Assembly (NCBI RefSeq): GCF_000328765.2
Contig: NC_019954.2
Span: forward strand, 872,501 to 936,500
Reading direction: 5' to 3'
From: Tepidanaerobacter acetatoxydans Re1
Lineage (GTDB): Bacteria > Bacillota > Thermosediminibacteria > Thermosediminibacterales > Tepidanaerobacteraceae
Length of the DNA: 64,000 bases
How positions within the stretch are numbered: position 1 is the first letter of the stretch; every line of letters starts with the position of its first letter. The position numbers and the translations under genes are program-made. Under the pieces are notes generated by a model. That model did no database searches, was not told the origin of the DNA, and saw only the letters and a list, made by a program, of their open reading frames with translations. Positions 35,077-43,958 of this stretch are shown here, piece by piece.

Positions 35077-38000
35077 ATGAAGCTTAAATTTAAACAGCAG
35101 AAGTTTCAAATAGATGCGGTAAAATCTGTCGTGGATTGTTTTAGAGGACAGTCAAATCATGTTTCCCATTTTCAACTGGATACGGGCAGGGTAAAGGGAG
35201 AAATAGAAGGTCAAGGAAGTTTTTTAGATGAAATCGGTTTCAGGAACAATCCCATAGGATTGGCAGAAGATGATGTATTAAAAAACATCAGAAAAGTTCA
35301 ATTAAGAAATGGCCTAAAACCCTCGGACAGATTAGAGGGCAGATATAATCTGACAATTGAAATGGAAACAGGAACCGGAAAAACCTATACATATATTCGA
35401 ACTATGTATGAACTGTATCGAGCCTATAGTTGGAATAAATTCATAATAGTAGTGCCTTCTATTGCAATTAGAGAAGGAGTATATAAATCTTTTCAAATAA
35501 CTGAAGACCATTTTATGGATTTATATGGTACAAAAATCCGATATTTTATATATAATTCCAAACAACTTCATAAAATAGATCAATTTGCCTCTGATTCCGG
35601 TATCAATGCCATGATAATAAATTCCCAAGCCTTTAATGCACGGGGTAAAGATGCTCGAAGGATATATGAGGAACTGGATGATTTTGGCACCAGAAGACCC
35701 ATAGACGTTCTTGCCCAGACCAATCCCATCCTTATAATAGATGAGCCTCAGTCCGTAGAAGGCAAGAAAACCAAAGAAGCGTTAAAGCTTTTCAAGCCAT
35801 TATTTACCTTAAGATATTCGGCAACTCACAAGGAAGATTACAATAAGATATATAGATTAGATGCTCTGGATGCTTATAATATGAAACTCGTAAAGAAAAT
35901 CAAGGTGAAAGGAATTACAGTAAAAGGACTGACTGGAACCAATAGTTACATTTATTTTGAAGGAATAGATGTAAGCACCAAGAGCAAGCCGGTAGCCAGG
36001 ATAGAATTCGAAGTTAAACAAAAAAATGGAATTAAAAGAGTTGCCAGAAATGTAGATGAAGGATTTGATTTATATACTCATTCCAATTATATGGAACAAT
36101 ATAAGGGATACATCTTATCCGAGATAAACGGCTATAAAAACACAATAAGCTTTACAAACGGAGTTACGCTTAATGCCGGCGATGTCCAAGGCGACATCAG
36201 TGAAACCAATTTAAGAAGAATCCAGATTCGCGAAGCGATAAAGTCTCACTTTGAAAGGGAAAAATCACTCTATAACAAGGGAATAAAGGTGCTTACTCTC
36301 TTTTTTATAGATGAGGTGGCAAAATACAGGCAATATGATGAAAGTGGAAATCAAGTAAATGGGGAATATGGAGAAATTTTTGAAGAAGAATATATGAACG
36401 TACTAAATGAATACATAACCCTATTTGATGATCCATATGTAAAATACCTAAAATCCATTGATGTGGAAGATACTCATAAAGGATATTTTTCCATAGATAG
36501 CAAGGGGAGAATGGTGGACCCATCAGCTAAAGGCAAAGAGAAGATTTCCGAGGATGAGTCTGCCTATGATTTGATAATGAAGGATAAGGAAAGGCTGCTG
36601 AGCTTTGATGAACCAACCAGATTTATTTTTTCCCACTCTGCCTTAAGGGAAGGCTGGGACAATCCGAATGTATTTCAGATATGCACTTTAAAGCACAGCG
36701 ATTCTATCATAAGAAAAAGACAGGAAGTAGGGAGAGGCCTCAGGCTTTGTGTAGACCAAAATGGTAATAGGATAGACGGAGAAACTCCGGGAATAGATGT
36801 CCATGATATAAATGTACTTACAGTAATAGCCAGTGAATCTTATGAATCATTTGCAAAAAGCTTGCAGTCGGAAATTGCAGAAACCTTATCCGACAGACCT
36901 CAAAAGGCAAATGTAGAGTTTTTCTTAAACAATGTAGTTAAAAATGCCAGAGGAGAAGAATTATTTATAGATGAAAGCCTAGCGAATACCCTGCACCGCT
37001 CATTTATACGAAATATGTATGTAGATGATAATGATATTTTAACTGAAAAATACTATAAGGCTCTGGAAGAAAATAAGATAAATTTGCCGGAGGAAGTAAA
37101 TGATTTCAAGGAAGGGATTATTCAATTAGTAGGTAAAATATATAGTGAAGGCGTTACACCTCTTGTAGAAAATAGCAGAGCAGAAAATATTAAAGAACTA
37201 AAAGTCAATGAGAATTTTAAGAAAAGGGAATTTCAAGAACTGTGGAATAAGATAAATGTAAAAACTGCATATTATGTTGACTTTGATACGAAGGAATTGA
37301 TTAAAAACTGTATTATTGCATTAGACAGAGATTTAAAAGTATCTGATATAACCTATCAGGTAAAGACAGGGGAAATGGAATCTATATCCTCAAAAGAAGA
37401 GCTGGAAAGAGGAGAAGCATTCAAAGTCAAGGAAACAGCTATGGATAAAGATTATTCAGCAGTAACCACTGCTATAAGATATGATTTGGTAGGAAAACTG
37501 GTAGATGAAACCAAACTAACAAGAAATGCGATAGTTAACATTCTTAAAGGCATTAAGCCGATGACCTTTTACTTATTCCGGAAAAATCCCGAAGAATTTA
37601 TCATAAAAACTGCAAGGATTATAAATGAACAAAAGGCTGCCATGATAATACAGCATATTGCTTATAATCCAATAGATGAAGTTTTTGATACAACCATCTT
37701 CACTGAAAACACTTTAACCGGAACTATAGGCAAAAATGCTTGGGAAGTAAAAAAACACATTTACGATTATGTAGTCACTGATTCCGATGTTGAAAAACGA
37801 TTTGCCGAAGAACTGGACAGCAGTGCTGAGGTATGCGTATACGCCAAGCTTCCCAGAGGATTCTTCATACCAACTCCGGTAGGGAACTACAGTCCGGACT
37901 GGGCCATTGTATTCAATGAAGGCAAGGTAAGACATATATACTTTATCACCGAAACCAAAGGGAAGCTAGAATCATTAAAATTTGACACAAGAGGCATAGA

Positions 38001-38115
38001 AGAAGTCAAGATTCACTGTGCGGGAGAACATTTCAAAAAAATTAGCAACGATACAGTAAAATACGATGTGGTAGACAGCTACGAAATGCTGATGGATAAA
38101 GTTATGGGGAAATAA
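35077..38115 (+). CDS. res: Type III restriction endonuclease subunit (Res)
   Basis: About 1012 residues. The SF2 helicase core has Walker A METGTGKTYTY near 96-106, the family's DEPQ box at 222-225 and motif VI QEVGRGLRL near 550. The C-terminal nuclease is visible as PDWAIVF (D941) and ETKGK (E959, K961), a PD-(D/E)XK pattern. All key residues are present, so the Mod-Res system should be active. ATG 35077 follows GAGGGGTGATTTG. Translation is coupled to mod. Confidence 0.95.
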   Translation: MKLKFKQQKFQIDAVKSVVDCFRGQSNHVSHFQLDTGRVKGEIEGQGSFLDEIGFRNNPIGLAEDDVLKNIRKVQLRNGLKPSDRLEGRYNLTIEMETGTGKTYTYIRTMYELYRAYSWNKFIIVVPSIAIREGVYKSFQITEDHFMDLYGTKIRYFIYNSKQLHKIDQFASDSGINAMIINSQAFNARGKDARRIYEELDDFGTRRPIDVLAQTNPILIIDEPQSVEGKKTKEALKLFKPLFTLRYSATHKEDYNKIYRLDALDAYNMKLVKKIKVKGITVKGLTGTNSYIYFEGIDVSTKSKPVARIEFEVKQKNGIKRVARNVDEGFDLYTHSNYMEQYKGYILSEINGYKNTISFTNGVTLNAGDVQGDISETNLRRIQIREAIKSHFEREKSLYNKGIKVLTLFFIDEVAKYRQYDESGNQVNGEYGEIFEEEYMNVLNEYITLFDDPYVKYLKSIDVEDTHKGYFSIDSKGRMVDPSAKGKEKISEDESAYDLIMKDKERLLSFDEPTRFIFSHSALREGWDNPNVFQICTLKHSDSIIRKRQEVGRGLRLCVDQNGNRIDGETPGIDVHDINVLTVIASESYESFAKSLQSEIAETLSDRPQKANVEFFLNNVVKNARGEELFIDESLANTLHRSFIRNMYVDDNDILTEKYYKALEENKINLPEEVNDFKEGIIQLVGKIYSEGVTPLVENSRAENIKELKVNENFKKREFQELWNKINVKTAYYVDFDTKELIKNCIIALDRDLKVSDITYQVKTGEMESISSKEELERGEAFKVKETAMDKDYSAVTTAIRYDLVGKLVDETKLTRNAIVNILKGIKPMTFYLFRKNPEEFIIKTARIINEQKAAMIIQHIAYNPIDEVFDTTIFTENTLTGTIGKNAWEVKKHIYDYVVTDSDVEKRFAEELDSSAEVCVYAKLPRGFFIPTPVGNYSPDWAIVFNEGKVRHIYFITETKGKLESLKFDTRGIEEVKIHCAGEHFKKISNDTVKYDVVDSYEMLMDKVMGK

Positions 38116-38181
38116 ATTTATTGCAGAGAGGTCAATTAATTGCGATGGCGCAAAGCTTGTAATTGAGACTGCGGTATGAAA

Positions 38182-38232
38182 TCATGATTTTCTAAGTGCC
38201 TCATATGATGAAATAATAGTTAATTTACTCAT
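38182..38232 (-). pseudogene. hicA toxin stub
   Basis: On the minus strand an ATG overlaps the hicB stop as ATGA and encodes only MSKLTIISSYEALRKS before TGA. The start resembles HicA N-termini (KLP.ISgkE). The position and overlap fit a hicB-hicA pair whose toxin was lost. The evidence is modest. Confidence 0.35.
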
Positions 38233-38453
38233 ATAGAAACCTCTATCTGCTGAACGCCTATGAATTCATTTGTTGTAACTTCGCTGTTATTCACTTCTAG
38301 ATAAAGCTCTATAGCCTCTTTTATTCTTGGCAGCAATTCTTCAACGGTTTTAGCTTGTGTATGACATCCTCTCAATGCAGGCACTGATGCTATATATAAT
38401 CCATCTTCGTCCTTTTCTATAAGAATTGTGAAATTAAATTTCTTCAAATCCAT
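38229..38453 (-). CDS. HicB-like antitoxin (UPF0150)
   Basis: About 74 residues. The core matches the HicB fold: FTILIEKDEDGLYIASVPAL then RGCHTQAKTVEELLPRIKEA. The C-terminal extension is short with no HTH. ATG 38453 or TTG 38447 can be the start, with GAGAGGTG just upstream. HicB normally neutralises the mRNA-cleaving HicA; here only a stub of the toxin gene follows, so the antitoxin is probably orphaned. Confidence 0.75.
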   Translation of the reverse strand: MDLKKFNFTILIEKDEDGLYIASVPALRGCHTQAKTVEELLPRIKEAIELYLEVNNSEVTTNEFIGVQQIEVSI

Positions 38454-38632
38454 CACCTCTCAATTAGGAATAATTTAAACTATAAACTTCAAATGAAAGT
38501 ATACCTTTAATCTTATTATAACATTTTTTTCTTGGCTTTTTTTAATATTATTTCCGATACGAATCTACGATAAAACCAAAGAGAAACTAAAAAGTTTTTG
38601 CGACTTTCTTATAAACATGTAAAGAAACTCTT

Positions 38633-38655
38633 AACCGCACTGCTGCGGTTTTTTC
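38633..38655 (+). terminator. Intrinsic terminator-like hairpin
   Basis: AACCGCA/TGCGGTT followed by TTTTTCT. It is oriented for plus-strand transcripts coming from the restriction operon. Confidence 0.5.
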
Positions 38656-38721
38656 TCTTTCCAGGCACACGGTGCAAGGAAGCCTCTGAAAAAGTGAAAC
38701 AATATTACAAATAACAAAAAC

Positions 38722-38804
38722 TGTCATCCTGAGCGTCAGCGAAGGATCTTTCGTCGAAGCGGCTTTAAGATTCTTCATTCCGCCTCGTTTCATTCAGCAT
38801 GACA
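38722..38804. repeat. MITE-like imperfect palindrome
   Basis: Outer arms TGTCATCCTGA and TCAGCATGACA enclose an 80-bp element with GCGTCAGCGAAGGATCTT. A related element lies at 52368-52438. Such TGTCATCCTGAGCG repeats are widespread intergenic elements in many bacteria. Confidence 0.75.
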
Positions 38805-38849
38805 TAAACCCGAGATTTTCAGAGGCTTCCCTAGCATACACTTATTTAC

Positions 38850-40613
38850 TTATTGACCCATTGCTTCTAAAATTTTGTTGTATAACGCTTCCTTTCGCTT
38901 TTCGAAAAAGGTATTAAAATCATCAGACCGTATAGCGTCAACATCTATTAGGTGAGTTTCTAAAATTTTGTTTAAGGTATCAGCATCAATATTTTTTTCT
39001 TTTTCAATGAAATCCAGATAAATACTTGGTGGATTTCCTCCTATTGAGCGGTTTGTTAAAGCTGAAAGCGGTGATTTGTTAATTATAGAATTGTATAGAT
39101 CTTTAGGTATTCCCTGCTTAGCGCAATAAGCTGTAGGAAATATATGATGAATGTCTATACTGTCATTGTAGTATGTCTGAAGATCAATGGGAACGCCTGA
39201 TATAAAATCCCTACACCCTTCTCTCATTAAAAGAACATGCACACCTTTATATGCAGCACTGTTTCTAGTGCGCATAGTCAAAAGCCTGTCGGAATCGAAG
39301 GTTGCTTCACTTATCGTATCCGGCTTGCTTTTACCATCTAACCAATCTAAAACCTGTGGCAAGTCTTTTGCGAACCGAGTCTCAGTAGCAGCACCATACA
39401 ATTCACCAAAAACACCGCACCAATACCATTGTGCTAGTTTCTGCCTTGTTGTGTGATTGTGGGCTTTCGGTCCTAATTCAACTAAGATTGCAGTTAAAGG
39501 TATCATTTGTGAGGGATATGGTATATCTTGATGTGAGAAGATTTTTTGTTCCATTAAAAATTTAGCAGCCTCATAAAACCCTTCAGTAACTTTGTCGCTC
39601 CATGCCTTGTATTCTTCTACCGTTAAATTTAAAATATCTCTGCGCTTACAGCCTACTGCAGCTCCAGGATTATCTTTCTTTCTATTATAAGTTATTAATA
39701 GCGCAATAGTCTGCAGAAAATCTGTATTTTCTAATATCGATAAAATAGGATTATTCTTAAATGCTTTAACATCTTCACTATTGCTTGGATTGCCTTCATA
39801 TCTTAATTTCCAATCATCCCTTAGTGAAAAATTATCTGCTGCAAAAGAAGCTGTCAGTAATTCAAACACCGTCAAAGTTACACCGCCGGTGTTTACGTTT
39901 TCAAATACTTGGCATACAGCTTCTTTTGGTGTTGTATTCAAAAGTGTTATTACCGGTAATTGATAATTATTAAATGCTGAAAACGCCTCTGCCATGAACT
40001 TACTCCATCGCAAAGAGCGTTCTTGGGACATGTCAATGCTAAAATATTGATTTTGCCACTGTAAAAGTTTATCAGGTTTAAATAAATAATGTACTGGAAG
40101 CAGTCCTGCTTCACATTCTTTTTCCATAGTTGAAAAATCAGCTATTACTACATTGCCCTTGCCCCTTAATATTTTGTCCTCCGGCAGCGAAATTATAGCA
40201 TCATCCTTATCTGAATTTACATCTGTTGCCATATTTATATCTAAATAATACCATCTCTTGATTTCTTTTCCGCGAACATCAGTAGTTTTAACCGGCTCAT
40301 CTAAGTAAAGAGCTTGATACAAAGATGTTATGCGCTGCTGTCCATCTAATATAAGCCTTTGAGGTTCTGGCAGCTGCGGTAAGCAGACTCCCTCAACTAA
40401 GCGAGGCTTAAACCTTACATCAGGGTTTCCTGTTTCAAGCAGCATAACTGCTCCGATAGGAAACGACTTTAGAACACTTACAAGCAATTTGCGAATCCGT
40501 TCATTATCCCACACCCAACCCCTTTGAAAATCCGGAAGTTGTGTTCTTCCGTCTTGCACAGAATCAAGCAAACTTTTTAACATTTCCGATGTACTGTGAA
40601 ATATAGTCGGCAT
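38850..40613 (-). CDS. DUF262/DUF1524 fused protein (GmrSD-like type IV restriction)
   Basis: About 587 residues. The N-terminal DUF262 domain has LPDFQRGWVWDNERI (near 25-39) and the ParB-like nucleotide box LILDGQQRITSLYQAL (near 86-101). The C-terminus carries the DUF1524 His-Me nuclease motif DIHHIFP near residue 487. Fused GmrSD homologues cleave DNA with modified, for example glucosylated, cytosines. Here it lies in a defence island on the opposite strand to its neighbours. The ribosome site AGGGGG precedes ATG. The substrate modification is not predictable. Confidence 0.85.
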   Translation of the reverse strand: MPTIFHSTSEMLKSLLDSVQDGRTQLPDFQRGWVWDNERIRKLLVSVLKSFPIGAVMLLETGNPDVRFKPRLVEGVCLPQLPEPQRLILDGQQRITSLYQALYLDEPVKTTDVRGKEIKRWYYLDINMATDVNSDKDDAIISLPEDKILRGKGNVVIADFSTMEKECEAGLLPVHYLFKPDKLLQWQNQYFSIDMSQERSLRWSKFMAEAFSAFNNYQLPVITLLNTTPKEAVCQVFENVNTGGVTLTVFELLTASFAADNFSLRDDWKLRYEGNPSNSEDVKAFKNNPILSILENTDFLQTIALLITYNRKKDNPGAAVGCKRRDILNLTVEEYKAWSDKVTEGFYEAAKFLMEQKIFSHQDIPYPSQMIPLTAILVELGPKAHNHTTRQKLAQWYWCGVFGELYGAATETRFAKDLPQVLDWLDGKSKPDTISEATFDSDRLLTMRTRNSAAYKGVHVLLMREGCRDFISGVPIDLQTYYNDSIDIHHIFPTAYCAKQGIPKDLYNSIINKSPLSALTNRSIGGNPPSIYLDFIEKEKNIDADTLNKILETHLIDVDAIRSDDFNTFFEKRKEALYNKILEAMGQ

Positions 40614-41040
40614 TTGTTGAAACCCCCTGCTAATTATTTAGTAGCTTAGTTATAAATAAATTTTTTAAATTTTTACTTTAACTATAACTATATAAATTCG
40701 CCACCTTATGCGATTTTCCTTCTTACTTCTGCGGAGCACAGAGTCAGGCACTTGCTTATACACATGTAAAAACCTTTGCGAATTAAACTTTCTTCTTAAA
40801 ATGAAATATCCTAAGGTATTTGCTGCAATTAAAAAGCATTTAAAATAGATGCAATATCGGCGTAAGTAAGTGATTGGAAGAAGAAGGAAATATATAGTTA
40901 GTGTAGAAGTAATTTAGGGATAAGATAAAATAATAAAAGGATGGTGATAATTATAAAAACCTTCGGTCAAACTAAATCATTATGATATAGGTATAAATTG
41001 TAGAGATACGATATTTAAAATGTATAGGAGGAAAAATTCA
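40614..41040. other. Intergenic region upstream of the CRISPR effector locus
   Basis: 427 bases, AT-rich. I looked for CRISPR repeats of the 28-37 base type and found none. No confident promoter was found; TATGAT/TATAAA-like hexamers occur near 40978-41000. The end carries AGGAGG for the following reading frame. Confidence 0.5.
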
Positions 41041-41434
41041 TGGCTGTTTCAGAAACCTTTTATTTTGATGGTACAAGCAATAATGGGGCATTTTACAAAT
41101 GGAGCTATAAAGAATCCAATGAATTTAGCAATCTCTTTATACAAAAACGGAGAGTACCAGAGCAATACCAGAATCAATAGAAGTGATTATTAAATTTAGG
41201 GAAGAATTTGAACTGGAAATAATTAGAAATGAGAGAGATTTTACCGAAAATCCAGAATTAAAAGATAAGCCTATTATTAAGTATGTCAAGAGAGTAAGTT
41301 GCCATACAGATACTATTAGGTTCGATACATATAACAACTATAGACCGTTCAATATTACTTATATACCCAACTCGTTTCTTAAAGGCAATGAAGACGTCAA
41401 ACTTTTACAAGTTGTAGTCAAATGGAATCCTTAG
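41041..41434 (+). pseudogene. Frameshifted small gene of unknown function upstream of cmr1
   Basis: After a strong ribosome site (AGGAGGAAAAATTC), ATG 41041 opens a frame that starts MAVSETFYFDGTSNNGAFYK and stops at 41180. A second frame, 1 base back, continues from about 41143 through TESTRAIPESIEVIIKFREE and IIRNERDF to the stop at 41434. A -1 shift within the run of five A at 41143-41147 would join both parts into a protein of about 130 residues. It could be an inactivating deletion, a sequencing error, or transcriptional slippage. There is no recognised domain. It sits 57 bases before cmr1 on the same strand. Confidence 0.6.
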
Positions 41435-41490
41435 CTATAAACGTATAAAAGAGTGCATACTGCGGCGTGCAGCATAGGGAGGTGAAGTAT

Positions 41491-42561
41491 GTGAGAGTCA
41501 AGACATTGACTCCTTTGTGGACAGGTGGGGTTAATAGTAAGGTAGACCGCATTCATGAAACCGGATTATTAGGTAGTTTGCGCTGGTGGTATGAAACGTT
41601 GGTGCGAGGACTTGGAGGCAACGTTTGTAATGAAGAACACAAGTGTGATTTTGATACGCAAAAATACATAAGCTCTAAGGCGAACAGCGAAGCTGAACGT
41701 TTAAAAGAAGCTGGCTTGTGCGATGTATGCCAAGTATTTGGAGCTACGGGCTGGAAGCGGCGTTTTCGCCTATCTGTAGTAGAAGATAACATCCGAGATG
41801 CAAAAATTCAGCATCCCATTAAAGCCTATAAAAAGAAATATGTAAGTGGTGGAAAAGAATATGTTCCTACATGGTATTTTTCGGATCCATCAAAAACTAA
41901 TGTGAGTCCAGTGCCGCCAAATACACCTAAAATCGGCAATTTTGAAATTCTGCTCCAGAGCTTAGATTATGACTTTCAGATAGAAATAATCAAAGGGCTT
42001 ATCCAATTTATAGCAGACTGGGCAGGCTTGGGAGCTCGTAATCAGATGGGGTTTGGTATCATAGAGCCCATAGGCGAACGCGCAGATGCTAGCTACCTTT
42101 ATGAAAAGTTACTTACAAATGTCGGAAACTACCATTATGCAGAATTGCCATCTTTAAAGAATGTATTCTTAGTACAAATTAAGGTAGGTAATGCCGAAGA
42201 AGTGGAAACCTTTAATATAAAATGTGATCTGCGCCGATTGTTCTCTGACAACAAAGATGTACGTCATTTTGTCATGGGCACTGCCGGTGAGAAAAAGGAC
42301 AGCGCAAAGAAAATCGCTGCAAAAATAAAAATATCTCACCCTTATAATGATAACCTTATGCGCATCTGGGGTTGGATACCGGAAGAAGCTGATTGTTACA
42401 ACAAAAATTGGGACCGAGAAAAAATCGTCTCTGATATTTATAAATACTTAACTACCAACTATAATCTTGAAGTTTGGCGAGAGATAGACTCTAAGCGAGA
42501 TACCGTCACACCAAACATTACAAAACCTGAAAAGTTTTTACAAAGTCTTCTAGGTTTATAA
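41491..42561 (+). CDS. cmr1: Type III-B/C RAMP protein Cmr1
   Basis: About 356 residues. It starts with VKTLTPLWTGGVNSKVDRI, then TGLLGSLRWWYETLVRGLGG, the hallmark of Cmr1 (Cas7-group RAMP), which caps one end of the Cmr effector and contacts the target RNA. A Cys-rich segment (VCNEEHKCDF and LCDVCQVFGATGW) is normal for Cmr1. GTG 41491 follows AGGGAGGTGA. It is the first clear gene of a six-gene effector operon. Confidence 0.92.
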   Translation: MRVKTLTPLWTGGVNSKVDRIHETGLLGSLRWWYETLVRGLGGNVCNEEHKCDFDTQKYISSKANSEAERLKEAGLCDVCQVFGATGWKRRFRLSVVEDNIRDAKIQHPIKAYKKKYVSGGKEYVPTWYFSDPSKTNVSPVPPNTPKIGNFEILLQSLDYDFQIEIIKGLIQFIADWAGLGARNQMGFGIIEPIGERADASYLYEKLLTNVGNYHYAELPSLKNVFLVQIKVGNAEEVETFNIKCDLRRLFSDNKDVRHFVMGTAGEKKDSAKKIAAKIKISHPYNDNLMRIWGWIPEEADCYNKNWDREKIVSDIYKYLTTNYNLEVWREIDSKRDTVTPNITKPEKFLQSLLGL

Positions 42562-42572
42562 GGAGGGAAAAT

Positions 42573-43958
42573 GTGACACTTGATTATTATGCTTATCAAA
42601 ATCAGAAAAGTACTATAGATAGCGCTGCCTGCAGGGGACAGGAACTGCATATAGCTTATTTATTAAAAGAAGCGCGCGGTTTAAAAAATAAGGAAAAAAA
42701 CAAGATACGCGATTTTTGGCAAAAAAGTTTGTCTGTAAAAGATGATCCCTGGGAGGGAACCTCCTTTGATTTTTGCCAAATGCCAGATAGTCTTGCTTTT
42801 ACTTTAGATACATCTGCCATCGAGTGGTTGCCGCAGTTTAGTTTTGTATTGCAACTACCCTTTAAAATAGATAAACCTTATATCAGCAAAGATGAAAAAT
42901 CCATTTATATCTTAGAAAATCCGCTGCGCCGTGAAAAGATATTTAAAACACCTATGTTGGCTGCTGCCGGTTGGAAGGGTGCCTTACGGGCAGCCATGGT
43001 ACAAATGTTAGTTCAGTGGTGGAAACAACTGGACGAATCAGAAAAGAAAAAACGCAGTAATTGCAAGCAATTTGTTTCCTGGCGTCTACAATTGGTAAGA
43101 TTATTCGGCACAGAGCGAGGAGCAGACATGGACGATGAAAATTACAATAATTATTTGGATAAATTAGGAGGAAAATATCAGAGCAGTTGGTTTCGCCGTT
43201 ATCTAAGGAGATTTATCTCGCCAAGCGGCTCTATAGCTGGAAGGCTTCAGTTTTACCCCACTTTTTTTAAAGAAACAGCATTAGAAATAATTAATCCCCA
43301 CGACCGCAAAACAGGCACAAGCATGCGCGGACCGATTTTACTTGAATGCGTCCCGGAAAATACTGAAGGAATTTTTTCTATAGTATATGTGCCTTTTGGA
43401 CCCTTTGGCATGGATAAGAAAATTCACAAAGAAGCTGTAGTACAAGATTTAATATTTTTAGCAAAGGGAATAAGAGCCATGCTGACAGTGTACGGTTTTG
43501 GCGCTAAAACCAGCAGTGGCTTTGGAAAAGCTAAAGAAAGGTTTGCAGGGGAAGGCAGATTATTATTAAAATCAGCACTGTCTTTAAAGGATTTGGAAAG
43601 CGATGCTGAATCACAGCGATCTGAAGAATTGCCTCGCTATCTAGAAACAGCTGACAGATTGATTGAAGAACTACGCCGTTCGGATGGAACTTTAAAAGAA
43701 GAAGATGAATACCGCCAGTGGCTGGAAAACAATAAACTCAAATACAACAAGAAGCGAAAGCAGCTCTATAGTAAAGCTAAATTGTGGTGGGAGCGAAAGC
43801 AGCTTGAAGAAAACAGCTTGCAAGATGTAGCATCCGAACCTGAACCAAGCGCAAAAAAGGAGCCGCTTATAACTGAAATTACTTTTAATACTTTAGATGA
43901 ATTCTATAACCAGGTTCAACGGTTAGCTACTGCTTTGCGTAAGGGAGGTGCAATGTGA
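42573..43958 (+). CDS. cmr6: RAMP-superfamily CRISPR protein, Cmr6-like
   Basis: About 461 residues. RAMP features are AGWKGALRAAMVQ (near 131-143), VRLFGTERGADM, IAGRLQFYPTFF and the Cmr6-type NPHDRKTGTSMRGPI, then the glycine loop YGFGAKTSSGFGKAK near 307-321. It is longer than usual Cmr6, with a charged helical C-terminal extension of about 130 residues. GTG 42573 follows AAGGAGGG. It overlaps csx11 by 4 bases. I assign Cmr6 from the NPH and KGALR motifs; the exact subtype name is less certain than the RAMP call. Confidence 0.75.
   Translation: MTLDYYAYQNQKSTIDSAACRGQELHIAYLLKEARGLKNKEKNKIRDFWQKSLSVKDDPWEGTSFDFCQMPDSLAFTLDTSAIEWLPQFSFVLQLPFKIDKPYISKDEKSIYILENPLRREKIFKTPMLAAAGWKGALRAAMVQMLVQWWKQLDESEKKKRSNCKQFVSWRLQLVRLFGTERGADMDDENYNNYLDKLGGKYQSSWFRRYLRRFISPSGSIAGRLQFYPTFFKETALEIINPHDRKTGTSMRGPILLECVPENTEGIFSIVYVPFGPFGMDKKIHKEAVVQDLIFLAKGIRAMLTVYGFGAKTSSGFGKAKERFAGEGRLLLKSALSLKDLESDAESQRSEELPRYLETADRLIEELRRSDGTLKEEDEYRQWLENNKLKYNKKRKQLYSKAKLWWERKQLEENSLQDVASEPEPSAKKEPLITEITFNTLDEFYNQVQRLATALRKGGAM

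Noticed and set aside
40614-41040. Possible CRISPR array upstream of the effector operon
   Set aside because: No 28-37 base repeat with spacers could be seen here or after 49186.
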